Assembly (NCBI GenBank): GCA_025201845.1
Contig: MU603999.1
Location: 1 to 64,000 of the forward strand
From: Martensiomyces pterosporus
Lineage: Eukaryota > Kickxellomycota > Kickxellomycetes > Kickxellales > Kickxellaceae
Direction: 5' to 3'
DNA length: 64,000 bases
Of this stretch, positions 20,194 through 30,398 are shown one piece after another. A program made the translations under genes and the position numbers. Position 1 is the first letter of the stretch. The number at the start of each line of letters is the position of its first letter. The notes below the pieces were generated by a model, which saw nothing but the letters and a program-made list of their open reading frames with translations, was not told where the DNA came from and did not search any database.

Positions 20194-20981
20194 CTAGGAA
20201 CTGGCGCCGCTCTCGTGAGCTGCTGGGCCGCCCTCATCGATGCTGGCGGCTGGATCAGCACCACCCGCAGAAACAGCGTCACGGCCAAAATATGCAACCA
20301 TCCACGCATTGGCCACAGCCCTGTCTACCAGCACCGGGTCAGGCAGTGTTGGATCGCAGACACAGCATGCACGCGCCGAGCCGACCCAATCGTCGATCAG
20401 GTTGTGAATGGCCTGTGCATCTCTCTCATTCACCACTGGCGACGAGGAAGCAGACCCAGCATTGGCTGCAGCCGCAGTCGCTGCTGACGCACCGCCGCCT
20501 TGAGATGGGCCAGCTCCAGGTATGCCTGCTGCTGCCCTCGATGCGCGCCTCCTAGGCTCCCCCGAAAACATCTGCCCCGTCTGTTGCGACGACACCACTG
20601 AGGCGTGTGCCAGGTTGGGCGTCACTCCAGCGTATCTCAAGGCCCACGATCGAATAAACGCCGAGTCAGCCACCACCTGATGGAACTCCTCGGCAGTGTC
20701 AAAAACCACTGGCCGCAGGCGGATGGCCTCCAGTGCTGCCTTGACGATCTGCATCGCCAAGTGCGACATGATCTTGCCAGCGGCCAGCGGGCTAATGGTC
20801 CTTGGGAAGATATCTACGCGCTCGGCAAACAGCCGGTCGATGTTTGACAGGATGTGCGCATGCAACAGCGAATCGTAGCCACCTGCTTGTGTCTGGCTGT
20901 GTGTGCTCCCTGTCCCACTGACTCCAAGACGCAGGGCGTTGGGTCCACCGAACGCTGCGGTCTGGGATATCGCCACCTTTG

Positions 20982-21013
<32 letters not shown>

Positions 21014-24000
21014 CTGAGTGAAATTGCGTCTCTTAGCCCGCCAGTATTCGCGTCTGTAGCCAAAGAATAGCCAGCATACGGCGACGCGCTGCTGATGCCT
21101 CTTGCGCCAGACACAGCGTTCACTCCACCGCCATCCTCGCTGTTGGAGTTGGTTGTTTCGACAGCCTTGAGAGTGGCAGAGAAGATTGGGTCGTAAAACA
21201 GGGCATTTGTATCGTCCTCGACCTGCTTCAGCCAGCGGCAGATAATCAGCCAGATTTCGCTGACTGCGAGAGTCTGCGCCGGCCTGCTCGACCGTGCCTC
21301 GCGATCCCTCGAGTGCTGGTCTGCCATGGAAACCGAATATGACGAGAGCCTGTTCGCTTGCGGATCATCCATGGCTGGTGACAGCGGCAGCACGGGTAGC
21401 CCATCATACGGGCGCATCTTGAGATAATCGGACGAAATGTCCTGGCCCACAGTCATTACAAAGTGCTTGACCAGCTTTTCAGCGACACTGTGCCACTTTG
21501 CAGCATGCACGGACTGGCGGGGCTTGAGCATGTTTCCACCAACCCGGTGTCCGACAAACGTGCCTCGGCGGCTAGTCATGCTGGCCATCGAGTCAGCCCT
21601 AGCAACAGACGCAGTCATCGAGTACATTCTCTCGGCACCTGGATCGCCCATGCTGTCAGCCTTGGTCCCAAGCAAGTTGCTCACCGACACGTCCGCCGAC
21701 CCCATGACGCTCGCTGCCTCGCCAGCGCGCCTGACATTGGTGCCACTCGAGTCCTCGGGCAGAATCGATATGCCTTGCTCGCATAGCTGGTATATGCTCT
21801 GGGTCAGCGTCAGCTCAAAATCCATCGCGAATCTGGCCAGCAGCAGACTAGCCACAGGATCGCTGACGATGCTGATCCCGTATTGCGCCATGGGCGACAA
21901 AAGAGACGTCTTCTCTACATGGCCTCTGGTGCCATGCACAGGAATGGCCATTGAGGAGTAGATGAAGGCGTCGGGCATCCATGCACTCATCCACGTGTCC
22001 AGGCTGCGATCCAGCGTTTTTATAAACGCCTGGCGCATCCTCGTTGCAACTGGCAGCTGCAGCTGCGATTTACGCCTGTCGCCGTTGCCAGGCCGGTTAG
22101 CCTGCTCGCCAGCGCTGCTCACAGAGAGGTCGTCGTCATCCTCGTCTTCGTCATCGTCCTCGTCCTCGTCAAGAATCTGGCTTCCCTCAATGTCCAAGTA
22201 GTGCTGGACCACGCATTCAAGCAAAGGGTTGACGCGCTCGAGCACCTGCTGAATCAGCCAGCTCTCAATATCAGCCAAAAACACATGCAGCGGCGCATTG
22301 CGGTTGACATTGCTGATCAGCCACGGCTTGTATCTGCGAGCGCCATTGCGGTTGAGCGAGAACGACCGGCGCAGCTGCTGGATGGATGGCCCTAGACTCA
22401 GGTCGCCCATGGCCTTGGTGGCATCATCGAGGGACTCCATGGTGTCTGCATATGCGCTTGAATGAGTCCTCTGGTGTCTGCTCTTGCGCAGCGACACCGA
22501 TCTGTTCGACGGCATGCCGCCTTGCATCGGCCGCGCACTGGCCAAGTGGAATGTGCTCGACCTGCTCACCCGCTGCGCATTCGACGAAAGGGCAAACGTT
22601 GGGATTGATGGTGACGTCGGGCCTGCCATGGACGCACTGGCGGGCTGGTTCAGTGTGTCGTACGCAGAGGAAATGGCGCGCGTGTGAGCTAGCCCACCGC
22701 GCATGCTTTGGGGCTTTGTGTGGATCTGGAGCGGCGACTGTGGCACAGGGCTGCCTGCCCTCGAAATCGGCGATGACGCATCAATAACGCGCTGCTGCTG
22801 CTGCTGCTGCTGATATTGCTGCTGGGCCCCTCTGTCAATGGACACTCCGCCGCTCCATCCACTCGAGACAGCCGATGCCGCTCGTTGGTGCTGGTGGCTG
22901 ACGTAGTCGCCCTGCGAGTTTGCGCTCTTGATGGACGAGTTGCGGTGGTGTCTGCTGACACTTGACCTGCGCGGAATAGTGCCAAACGTGCCTCCTGGGT
23001 TGCTGCCAACGCCGACAGAGAGCTGGGATGGCGTGGAGACCACGGTCGACAGAGCATTGGGGTCGAGGGTATCCACCATAGGATCGAAGTAGTACTCGAG
23101 CCGCTCAAGCATATCCCGCACAATCACATGCAGGGCGCCTTCGACCAAGTGCTCTTGCCAGCGGGTCACCACACGGTAGATGCAGTCGTGGAGGCCGCCG
23201 ATGCGCGCTAGAATCGGGTGCTCGCTGACGCAAGACACGAGCTCGTCAAGCTGGTCGAGGTAGGGCTTGACGTTGTTCTCGTTGACATCGTCTGGGAACC
23301 GGATCAGGCTATCGACGATAAACTCATACTCGCTGCACCACTCCTTCATCTGCTCCGAGAACCGCGTCTGGGCTTCGGCCAGCTCCCCTCCAGACATTGC
23401 TTGCCACCCAACAACCAGCTGGTCCTTCTTGCCGACGCTTTCTGTCCGCAGCTTCGACAGTCCTGCTGCTGCCTCCTGGATTCCACGCACGCCACCAGAC
23501 ACTGCCGTGGCGCCATCCTCGGCAAGTGGCGAGAGCAGGCCGACAACAGTGCCCTCCGTCGTGGCCTCCAGCAGCGACATTGTCCGCCCTTGTGTCGAGC
23601 TGCGCGCAGGATCTGCAGACTTGGCCGGCGTTTCAGGTACCTGCTCCAGAAGGCCGCTTCCAGTGGGCGAGACGAACTGCGAGGCAAACCCAATGACCAG
23701 ACTGCTCCACACAGGCAGGTAGTGGCTGTTGAAGTACGAGATGCGGCTGGTGGTCTCGTGCTTATTGGACACGGTGCCAGCCATCGACGGCATCATCGAA
23801 ACTGCCACCGCAGGCAGCGGCGTGCCACTTGGATCAGGCTCGATGGAGGCAAGCTCGGCCGCCGGTGTTTGGGCAGCAGACCCACAGACCATGGGGTACT
23901 CATATGATGCCTCGAGAGCCGCCTGCCTTAAGTTGCGGTTCTTCACACCCTGAATGTCCAGGTACTCGCGCCACAGCGCGCCAGTCCTCTCGGGCCGCAG

Positions 24001-24861
24001 CAGAACCAGCAGCGATGCGCACTCCGCACCCTCAGCCACCCCCGTGCTGGGGTCGCGCCAGCGGCTCCATATAGTGTGCTCAACGCTGGCCATGATCTCC
24101 TTGCCGTCCTTCTCCACGCCCGCAAACACGCCCAGCTGCCTGTAGTGTTCGAGGAGCGGCTGCGTGCGCGACCATACACGCGCGGCATCCACAAACCTGC
24201 CCATGCTGATGTACTTGTTGAGCTGGTCGGGGAGATCAAACAGAAACTGCAGCTTCTTCATCAGCCTGTGCTCGTTGCTCAGCCTCTGGATGGTCTCTCT
24301 GCGCTCGGCGAACTTTGCGTTGACGTCGTTGGTGCGCGACGATATGCCGTTTACGCGCTTGGTGAGCTTTTCCATCTCGGCGTCCATAAAGTCCGCATCG
24401 TCCTTCATCTTTCTGATCGTCTCTGTGGCGCTGATGAACTTGCTGTAGTTCTCGTACACCATGGTCTTCATGTCGCCGTCTATCTGCCGGATCTCGCTCA
24501 CCAGCTCGTTGTCGGCGGCTAAAAGACCAGGCACTCCCTTTTCAAGGAGCAGCTTCTTGAGGTACTTTTTGGAGTCGAACGCCGCGGTGTCGATGTCCAG
24601 TGGGTTGGGCTTGTGCGCTGTTGGCTTACGCCGCGGCCGGTGCGTGCTGCTCCCTCTGGCTGCGGGCGGTGTCAGCGGTGTGTTGCCCAGGGCGGCTGCT
24701 GCTGCTGCTGGGGGCTGAATCTGCTGCTTCAGCGAGCTCGAATTCTGTGGCTTTGTCCGGCTGCTGCCGTGCGCCGGGATTTTGTAGAATGCACGCAGTT
24801 TGTCGCGGGCTCTGTCGCGGTCGCCTCCATGCGACGCAGCTCGCCGCTCTCCGTCTGCCAT
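20194..24861 (-). CDS. VPS51: Vps51 subunit of the GARP/EARP tethering complex, unusually long
   Basis: Vps51 tethers endosome-derived vesicles at the trans-Golgi as part of GARP. The 1555-residue protein starts at the ATG at 24861. The conserved N-terminal part (about residues 85-320) reads 'NPLDIDTAAFDSKKYLKKLL', 'ETIRKMKDDADFMDAEMEKL', a predicted coiled coil, then 'LQFLFDLPDQLNKYISMGRF', as in Vps51/Fat-free. Further conserved helical parts occur near residues 520-620 and 890-1160. A disordered Ser/Gln-rich insert (about 630-870), an acidic run 'DEDEDDDEDEDDDD' near 960, a 10-Gln tract and a disordered tail make it about twice the length of the human protein (782 aa). No intron is needed. 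It is divergent from the BRCT-like gene. Confidence 0.88.
20983..21012 (-). repeat. (CAG)10 microsatellite in VPS51
   Basis: Ten perfect CTG on the + strand read as CAG on the coding strand and give a 10-Gln run. A shorter (CTG) run at about 22793-22812 encodes another Gln tract in the same gene. Both are likely to be length-polymorphic. Confidence 0.9.
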
Positions 24862-25242
24862 TTCTTGGATTCAGTTGGGGTGCCTCTTTCTGAAACAGCC
24901 AGATGAGGCCACGATAGTATAATAATATAAGAGCGGTGCAGTAGTTGAGGCGCAGACAAGGAAAGCACAGGCGCTGCTCTTGGTCCCTTGAGAGCAAGAA
25001 ACAGGGGGCGCCGGCAGACGTCACTTGAAGCTGTGTGTCTGCAGCCAGCCGCGCCGCCTCTGGCACAAAGTGCAGGCAGCACCAGCAGGCACGTGGCTGC
25101 GCTTGGGGGGGGGGCTTGTTGACGGCGTGTGGCGGCTTTCAGCGCCCTGCCGCTCTCCTCTCCCCCGCCCATTGTTTACCTTTTCTTGTCTAGAAGCTCT
25201 ATTGCGTCCCCTTCCCCTTCGTTCTGTCTGAGGTTTGGCGAA
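24862..25242. promoter_or_regulatory. Divergent intergenic region VPS51 / BRCT-like gene
   Basis: The 381 bp separate two start codons. It includes a 9-bp G-run near 25108-25116 and a pyrimidine-rich stretch right before the BRCT-like gene. No clear TATA box is seen. Confidence 0.45.
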
Positions 25243-26028
25243 ATGAGGATATTTGACGGGAACTGCGCTTGGTTCGCACCAAACGTGCCTGCAGCGCACA
25301 TCAACACGTGGCTGGCGGACGGCGGGGTGCAGATTAGAGACGTGCGCAAGAGCATCGTGCAGTACTACTTCAGCAACACCCTGGACGACGACACAACGAT
25401 CGAGCTGGTGCGCAGGCGGGACAAGGTGGTGTACAGATCGTCGTGGATCACAGACTCGTCGCTCTCGCGGACCAGACAGCCGCTGGGCGCATATGCTCTG
25501 CAGGGGTTCTCCAGGCCAGTTGACCGCGGGTTCCAGAGCCCGCCGTCATCGCTGAGGCGGCCACAGGCCGTGCTGTCGGAGAGAAAGCACACACCCGTGA
25601 GAAGCGCATCCTACTACCCGGTGAGCAACAGCAATGAGCTTCTGGTTGGCGGCAGCGGGTCGCCACAGCAGCAAGGCCACCACTTCTTCTCGCCACCGAG
25701 CGGCGGCGGCGGCGGCGGCTACTACTCGTCGCTGTCTGGCATGAGGCGGCCAAAGAGCGTTGCTGGCGACCATTTCACCCACGCCTCGTCTCAGGAGTTT
25801 ATGCGGTACAGGGACAATGCCTCGGAGACGCAGAGCATTCGGTCGCGGTCGAGCAGGCACTCGAATGCGAGCTCCGTCATCAGCAGCTATGGCAGGCGGC
25901 AGCAGGTCGTCAACAGATTCATCATCAACGCTGACAGGCAGACGAGGAGCTCCATTCTGGCGGATGTGGCCGACTTTACGCCAAACCAGCACGGGTTTGT
26001 CGCATACAAGATCCCCAAGATGGTGTGA
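25243..26028 (+). CDS. Small protein with N-terminal BRCT-like domain
   Basis: The 261-residue protein is taken from the ATG at 25243 (MRIFDGNCAWFAPNVP); the frame is open upstream to an ATG at 25129, but the added residues look like leader sequence. Residues 1-90 follow the BRCT pattern: 'IFDGNCAWFAPNVPAAHI', 'WLADGGVQI', 'YYFSNTLDDDTTIELV', 'VVYRSSWITDS' with the characteristic Trp of the third helix, then 'PLGAYAL'. The middle (about 95-215) is Ser/Gly/Arg-rich and probably disordered. The last 35 residues, 'RFIINADRQTRSSILADVAD' and 'FVAYKIPKMV', look conserved but unfamiliar. BRCT domains bind phosphoproteins in DNA repair; a role there is inferred. It converges with the APH-like gene (stops 153 bp apart). 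Confidence 0.65.
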   Translation: MRIFDGNCAWFAPNVPAAHINTWLADGGVQIRDVRKSIVQYYFSNTLDDDTTIELVRRRDKVVYRSSWITDSSLSRTRQPLGAYALQGFSRPVDRGFQSPPSSLRRPQAVLSERKHTPVRSASYYPVSNSNELLVGGSGSPQQQGHHFFSPPSGGGGGGYYSSLSGMRRPKSVAGDHFTHASSQEFMRYRDNASETQSIRSRSSRHSNASSVISSYGRRQQVVNRFIINADRQTRSSILADVADFTPNQHGFVAYKIPKMV

Positions 26029-26180
26029 GGCGGCGCTTTTTCACTTTCACTTTCATTTTCCTTTTCTTTTTGGGCTGCTGGGCTGGATGTCGCGACTATT
26101 TGTTATTATTGTTTGCTGTGCAAGCAAGTGTGCATTTAAATAGCTATCACCATGTGTTGGCGCGAGAGCTGAACATATTA

Positions 26181-26960
26181 TCAGTTGTCCGCCAAGGTTT
26201 GGATGATCCTCTCGTTCTTGTCTTTCTGGCCCGTGCAGGGATCAAGTGCATACATGCAGCAGGATTTGTCGTCTAGGAAGTACTTGTACTTGGCGTATTC
26301 GTATGAATCCGGGTAGGCGCCAGCTCTCTCCCAGTCGACAAAGCCCACCAAATGCCCGTTCTCGACCATGATGTTTCTTGGATACAGGCTGTTGTGCGCC
26401 ATGGTGATGAACGAATCCTCGACATGTGGCTCGAACCCAGCAGCCTCTATGGAATTTTTGGTCATGCCGGCGCTGTAAAAACAGGCATCAAGTCGTGCTT
26501 GGTTGTACTCGGCAACAGAGTGGTAGCGCTCGGGGGTCTGGGATTGGAAAAACGAATTGATGAACATGTCGCAGGGCGTGGTGATGCCGCCGTTGGCGTC
26601 AAAGTTCCCGATCTTGTCGAACCGGAGCGTTCGCAGCCTGTCCATCGCCTGGTGCATCTCCTCCTTCAGCTCGTCGTCAACCTCATCTTTGCCAAGCTGG
26701 CTGCCTTCCAGGCGCTCCTCGATGTAGTAGTACCAGCCATCGATCTCTCCGAAGCCCAGGACCTTGGGCACGCGGATGTTGGCCACCTTGGCTGCACCCA
26801 GACAGTTGTCGCGGTACTGACGCGTATTGTATGCCTTGATTACTCGGTCCTCGCACACAACCACCAGGGTGCGGTCCTTTGTTTTCATTACCTTGTACTT
26901 CTCGCCCTTGTAGAGGGCCAGAAAACGCGGGATAATATCTATTTTTCTACAGCCAGCCAT
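26181..26960 (-). CDS. APH/choline-kinase-like protein lacking the usual catalytic Asp
   Basis: The 259-residue protein has the fold signature of fungal aminoglycoside-phosphotransferase-like (APH) kinases: an N-lobe with 'VVVCEDRVIKAYN' (candidate ATP-binding Lys42), 'VPKVLGFGEIDGWYYYIEER', then the C-lobe 'ITMAHNSLYPRNIMVENGH' and 'LVGFVDWERAGAYPDSYEY'. In the family the catalytic loop reads H-G-D-L-x-P-x-N; here it is H189-N-S191-L-Y-P-R-N, so the catalytic Asp is Ser. The metal-binding Asp of the 'FVDWE' motif (D209) is kept. It may be a pseudokinase or use a different mechanism. Substrates of fungal members are mostly unknown. The gene is intact and has no intron. Its start lies only 227 bp from the stop of the sphingomyelinase-like gene, same strand. 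Confidence 0.85.
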   Translation of the reverse strand: MAGCRKIDIIPRFLALYKGEKYKVMKTKDRTLVVVCEDRVIKAYNTRQYRDNCLGAAKVANIRVPKVLGFGEIDGWYYYIEERLEGSQLGKDEVDDELKEEMHQAMDRLRTLRFDKIGNFDANGGITTPCDMFINSFFQSQTPERYHSVAEYNQARLDACFYSAGMTKNSIEAAGFEPHVEDSFITMAHNSLYPRNIMVENGHLVGFVDWERAGAYPDSYEYAKYKYFLDDKSCCMYALDPCTGQKDKNERIIQTLADN

Positions 26961-27187
26961 GGGCAGTCAGCGGCAGGATGAGTTTGGTGTCCACCAAGAG
27001 AGTCGAAGGGCAGGTGTCAGAGTGGAGCAGCACCAGATCCATCACCGACATGCTGTCAATATATACGCGCACGGCATCTGCCTGCAAATTCTGTTTCACG
27101 AACGACATACCCAGAACACTTGGCGGCATGGCTGTCCATCAGACAGCATGTATATTCAGGAAGCACTACGATGAAGAAACAATGCAT

Positions 27188-28411
27188 TCACGAAAAGCTG
27201 AAGCGCACCTCAGCTGACACGCCGTAATGGTCTGAGATCTGGGTAAACTCCTGGTCGGGCGTGAAGTTGGGCGTCACGCCGACATCGGCGAGGCTTGCAA
27301 GGACGCCATTCTTCTGCTGCGTGTTGTCCGGGTTGTGCCACAGGACGTAGTCAATGGAGTGCATGACCTCGTTGTCGTGCCTGGTGGTCAGCACGGTCTC
27401 CCTCGGGTGCACGCTGCCCTGCTCATCAACGATGGTGTTGCCGAACGTCACTGGGTGATATCCCAGACGCTCCTTCAGCGAGTCATGGAACTCGATGATG
27501 GCGTCGCCCTTGAAGGAATCCTGGTTCTCTGGGCCCAGCAGCTTGGGGTCAATTCCATGGCCCTCCAGGATGGCCATCATCGCGGCGCCCTCGTCCGATG
27601 TCTGGACGCCGTCCTCGACCTCGCGCTCGTACTTGATGTTAGTGGGGTCGCTGAGAACGTGGCTACGCGAGTCGACGTTAAAGTCGCCGGTCAGCAGCAC
27701 GGGCTCGCCCGGCGCACGGTGCTTGGGCAGGAGGCGCTCGAGGAAGTTGTGGAACTCATGCAGCTGCGCCAGCCTGCGCTTGACGTCGGGCTGGGTGATA
27801 ATCACCTCTCCATACGATGCCTGGGTGTGCGTCGTCAGTATGTGGACGTGGGTCGCAGCCTCCTCTCCTACCTTCTGGTTCGACTGCGCGTGGATGGCCA
27901 GCTTGGCATACAAGGCGCCCTTCTTTGGGATCCAGTCAGGGCCCATTCCGCGCTGGTACTCGATCGAGTCGCTCGCCACAATCGGGTGCCTGCTCAGGAT
28001 GACCAGGCCGCCGTCAATGGCCACGTTCCACAGGAACTGCCTCTCGCTAGCCACATAGTAGTTGAACCCCAGCTTGTTGGCAGCCTCCAGCAGGCGGCTT
28101 CTCCTGTACGAGGCGAATTCGAACATTTCCTGGAGACAAACGACGTCGTAGTTGGGTAGTATGTGCTCAATGAAATAGTCCAGGCGCGCGTCCTTCCAGT
28201 CGCTCTTGTTGTTCTTAATGAGCGGCGGACGCATGAACATGTTTTGCGTCAGGATGCGCAGCTGGGGCTGATCGGCTGTCATTACTAAAGGCTGCGGCGG
28301 CGAGGCGCTGTAGTCGGCTAGTGTCAGGGAGTTTGGTTGCTGGTGGAAGAGGTTGAGATGGAAGGCGCTGAATATTGAAATTAGGACAACGAGGGCGGAG
28401 GCGAGAAACAT
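27188..28411 (-). CDS. Membrane-anchored neutral sphingomyelinase-like phosphodiesterase (EEP superfamily)
   Basis: The 407-residue protein starts at the ATG at 28411. Its first 23 residues (MFLASALVVLISIFSAFHL) form a signal anchor or signal peptide. Residues about 50-400 are an endonuclease/exonuclease/phosphatase domain: 'LRILTQNMFMRPP' (metal-site Asn), 'YDVVCLQEMFEF' (catalytic Glu), 'GGLVILSRHPI', 'ILTTHTQASYGE', 'PVLLTGDFNVDSRS' (Asp and Asn), 'HSIDYVLW' and the closing 'ISDHYGVSAEV' with the catalytic Asp-His pair. All metal and catalytic positions appear present. The WNVAIDGG/hydrolase arrangement is most like bacterial-type and fungal neutral sphingomyelinases. Likely reaction: Mg-dependent cleavage of a sphingophospholipid head group at a membrane. 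A TATAAG element lies about 40 bp before the ATG. Confidence 0.85.
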   Translation of the reverse strand: MFLASALVVLISIFSAFHLNLFHQQPNSLTLADYSASPPQPLVMTADQPQLRILTQNMFMRPPLIKNNKSDWKDARLDYFIEHILPNYDVVCLQEMFEFASYRRSRLLEAANKLGFNYYVASERQFLWNVAIDGGLVILSRHPIVASDSIEYQRGMGPDWIPKKGALYAKLAIHAQSNQKVGEEAATHVHILTTHTQASYGEVIITQPDVKRRLAQLHEFHNFLERLLPKHRAPGEPVLLTGDFNVDSRSHVLSDPTNIKYEREVEDGVQTSDEGAAMMAILEGHGIDPKLLGPENQDSFKGDAIIEFHDSLKERLGYHPVTFGNTIVDEQGSVHPRETVLTTRHDNEVMHSIDYVLWHNPDNTQQKNGVLASLADVGVTPNFTPDQEFTQISDHYGVSAEVRFSFS

Positions 28412-28910
28412 GATTGGGATTTGCCTGCCAACAAAGAGCAGGAGGACAGGCTTATAAAGGGAGGGCGAGGCAAGGATGGTAGGAACCGCACGCCTGTGCT
28501 GTGTTCGCCGGGACGTGCTGTTGATGTTGTGATTAACGTGTGGCGGTCGTTGACAAGGCAAGCGTTGGGTGGTTCTTTCCGAAGAGGGAGGGACGAGAGC
28601 GGCAACAGTAAATAAAGCACATTAATACCAGGCAAGCGCGGGCAAAGCAGAGAAGAGATGCCGGCGTGGGTGCTGTGGTCTCGTGGCTCCACACTGGATC
28701 ACACGGCCATTTTACCGCCGACTGCACGAAACGTGCGGAGCTCGGAGCGAAGAAAAGACTGGTGCCGGAGTGGGGGAGAGCGGTGACAGCTCAGCTGCCC
28801 TTTTGTGCGCCAAGCGCGAAAAGGGACTAGCTCCAGATCTAGCCTGAGCTATTCTACACCTGCATTGAGAACCAACAACAAAAAAAGAAAAAAAACCAGG
28901 GTACTCTTGT
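28412..28910. other. Intergenic: promoter of the sphingomyelinase-like gene and 3' end of the SRA1-type gene
   Basis: The 499 bp lie between a minus-strand start (28411) and a minus-strand stop (28911). An A-rich stretch at about 28876-28895 follows the SRA1-type gene. A TATAAG on the minus strand (28451-28456) is close to the downstream ATG. Nothing else was recognised. Confidence 0.45.
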
Positions 28911-29909
28911 CTATGCTGTGGATTTCTGCTGGAGCTCAATGACGCGCTTGACGCCCAGCAGCCACTTGAGCTCGCCGTCGTAGCCAGCCTGCATCAGCTC
29001 GCGGTGTGCGTTCGCTGCCTGGGCCAACTCGCCGCCATCAATAAGCAGCGCAATTGAGCACACGGCCTGAATCAGATGGTCATTGAGCTCGGGCATGCGC
29101 TCATCCAGCAACGCAAGCCGCTTATTTGTGTCCTCGACCATGCGCTTGACCATGGGTGTGGCAGTCTCCATCGAAATGCCATCGACCGCCTTTCGAAGCA
29201 GCCGAGTAGCTGCGCCTGCCTGCTCATCTCTTCCCTCTGGCAGGCCCGTCAGGCTGTCTGCCTCACCCTTGCTTTCCTCGCCATCCGCCTCGCCATCCGC
29301 CTCGCCTGTGTTCTTGGGCGATGCGTCTGCAGACAGCATGCCACTGGGTGTGGCCGAGCCCTCAACCATGATAAAAGATGAGGCCTCCGAAGCGTCTCCT
29401 GTATCTGCACCCACGCCCGCGCTTGCATTCGAGCTGCTGTGGTCGAGTACAGCAGCAGCAGAAGCCGAGTGCGTCATAGTCTTCTTCTTCGCCAGTGCGT
29501 GCGGCTTGAACACAATAGTGGGCGGGTCGTTCCAGTGGCCGGCATCAGCATGTCCGCCGCCAGTAAAGTCCGTGTACACAGAAGCCGACGACGCTGTTCG
29601 CCGCTCCTCTTCTACTTGGCTCCGCAAGCTGGCAATGGATGACGTGCTGTGGGTGCTGGCAAGTGTGTGCAAATTGCCCTTTGGCGGAGGCGGTGGAAGC
29701 GGGGGTTTGGGACTGCCTTCACTGCTTGCTGTTGCATTTGGAGTCAGCGGCGGGGGTGGAATTGTTTTCTTTGTGTCAGAGTCGCCGTTTACAGTTGCGA
29801 TGGGCTGCTGCTCTTGTTGTTGCTGCTCTTGCTGCTCTTGCTGCTCTTGCTGCTGCTGCTGCGTGTCTTCAGCGACAACCAGCTTTTTCAGAAACGAAAT
29901 CAACGGCAT
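28911..29909 (-). CDS. SRA1/Sec31 C-terminal-type domain protein (steroid receptor RNA activator 1-like)
   Basis: The 332-residue protein begins MPLISFLKKLVVAED, followed by a Gln/Glu-rich tract (17-36), a Pro-rich stretch and a long Ser/Ala-rich linker. Near residue 125 it has 'HWNDPPTIVF', the short motif found before the helical domain in animal SRA1 and in Sec31. The last 90 residues, 'MVKRMVEDTNKRLALLDERM', 'LNDHLIQAVCSIALLIDGGE' and 'LKWLLGVKRVIEL', fit the SRA1/Sec31 helical bundle (PF07304, from memory). No WD40 repeats are present, so it is not Sec31 itself. Sec31's homologous part binds no cargo; animal SRA1 protein binds transcription factors. Function here is open. The single open frame needs no intron. 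Confidence 0.75.
   Translation of the reverse strand: MPLISFLKKLVVAEDTQQQQQEQQEQQEQQQQEQQPIATVNGDSDTKKTIPPPPLTPNATASSEGSPKPPLPPPPPKGNLHTLASTHSTSSIASLRSQVEEERRTASSASVYTDFTGGGHADAGHWNDPPTIVFKPHALAKKKTMTHSASAAAVLDHSSSNASAGVGADTGDASEASSFIMVEGSATPSGMLSADASPKNTGEADGEADGEESKGEADSLTGLPEGRDEQAGAATRLLRKAVDGISMETATPMVKRMVEDTNKRLALLDERMPELNDHLIQAVCSIALLIDGGELAQAANAHRELMQAGYDGELKWLLGVKRVIELQQKSTA
29819..29865 (-). repeat. Gln/Glu codon repeat in the SRA1-type gene
   Basis: Repeats of CTGCTCTTG on the + strand encode Gln-Gln-Glu units on the coding strand, ending in a CTG run. It is a small coding minisatellite. Confidence 0.8.
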
Positions 29910-30215
29910 GTGTGCGTCCTGGTCCTAGCTACAGCAAATTTAAAAGAGACGTGTTCAATAAAATAAAAAAGGAAAGCAAGGGCTGAGGAGGAAAGAGAAG
30001 GAGGAGCTTCTCGATCGCAATCTTATTTTTGAAGAGTGATCGTGCGCGTGAGCTGGATTGTGTGGAGGTTTTCTGGTTTAATTATAGATGGCGTCCAAAA
30101 AAAACCCCACATTTGCCCCACCCAGTGCCTCCACCTGGCTCTTCCAGCCCTTGCTCGGGAGCTGTAGTTGGGGAAGTAGGCTGGGTGTGTGCAACCGTGG
30201 TTTATATTTGGCTCC

Positions 30216-30398
30216 TCAGAAGGGCTTGGTCTCGATCTGCCCCAGGCTCTCGAGCTGCCTCTGCAGGGCGTCGGCCCAGTTTTGCGCATCGGCGCTTGCT
30301 GGCTCCTGGCTGCCACGGTGCTCCAGATGCAGCGGCATGGCCGGCGCAAGCAGGGCTGCGAGGGCTGCGAGGAAGACAAAAGTGCTGGCAGGGTCCAT
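30216..30398 (-). CDS. Possible 60-residue secreted peptide
   Basis: A short open frame begins with ATG in good context (CAACATGG) at 30398. The first 20 residues, with 'FVFLAALAALLAPA', form a strong signal-peptide-like stretch, and the remaining 40 residues are hydrophilic with 'WADALQRQLESLGQIETKPF' at the end, which could form an amphipathic helix. No Cys is present. It does not overlap another gene. A weak TATA-like CTATATCT lies about 175 bp upstream on the minus strand. No family was recognised, so it may be a real small secreted or membrane peptide, or a chance frame. Confidence 0.4.
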   Translation of the reverse strand: MDPASTFVFLAALAALLAPAMPLHLEHRGSQEPASADAQNWADALQRQLESLGQIETKPF

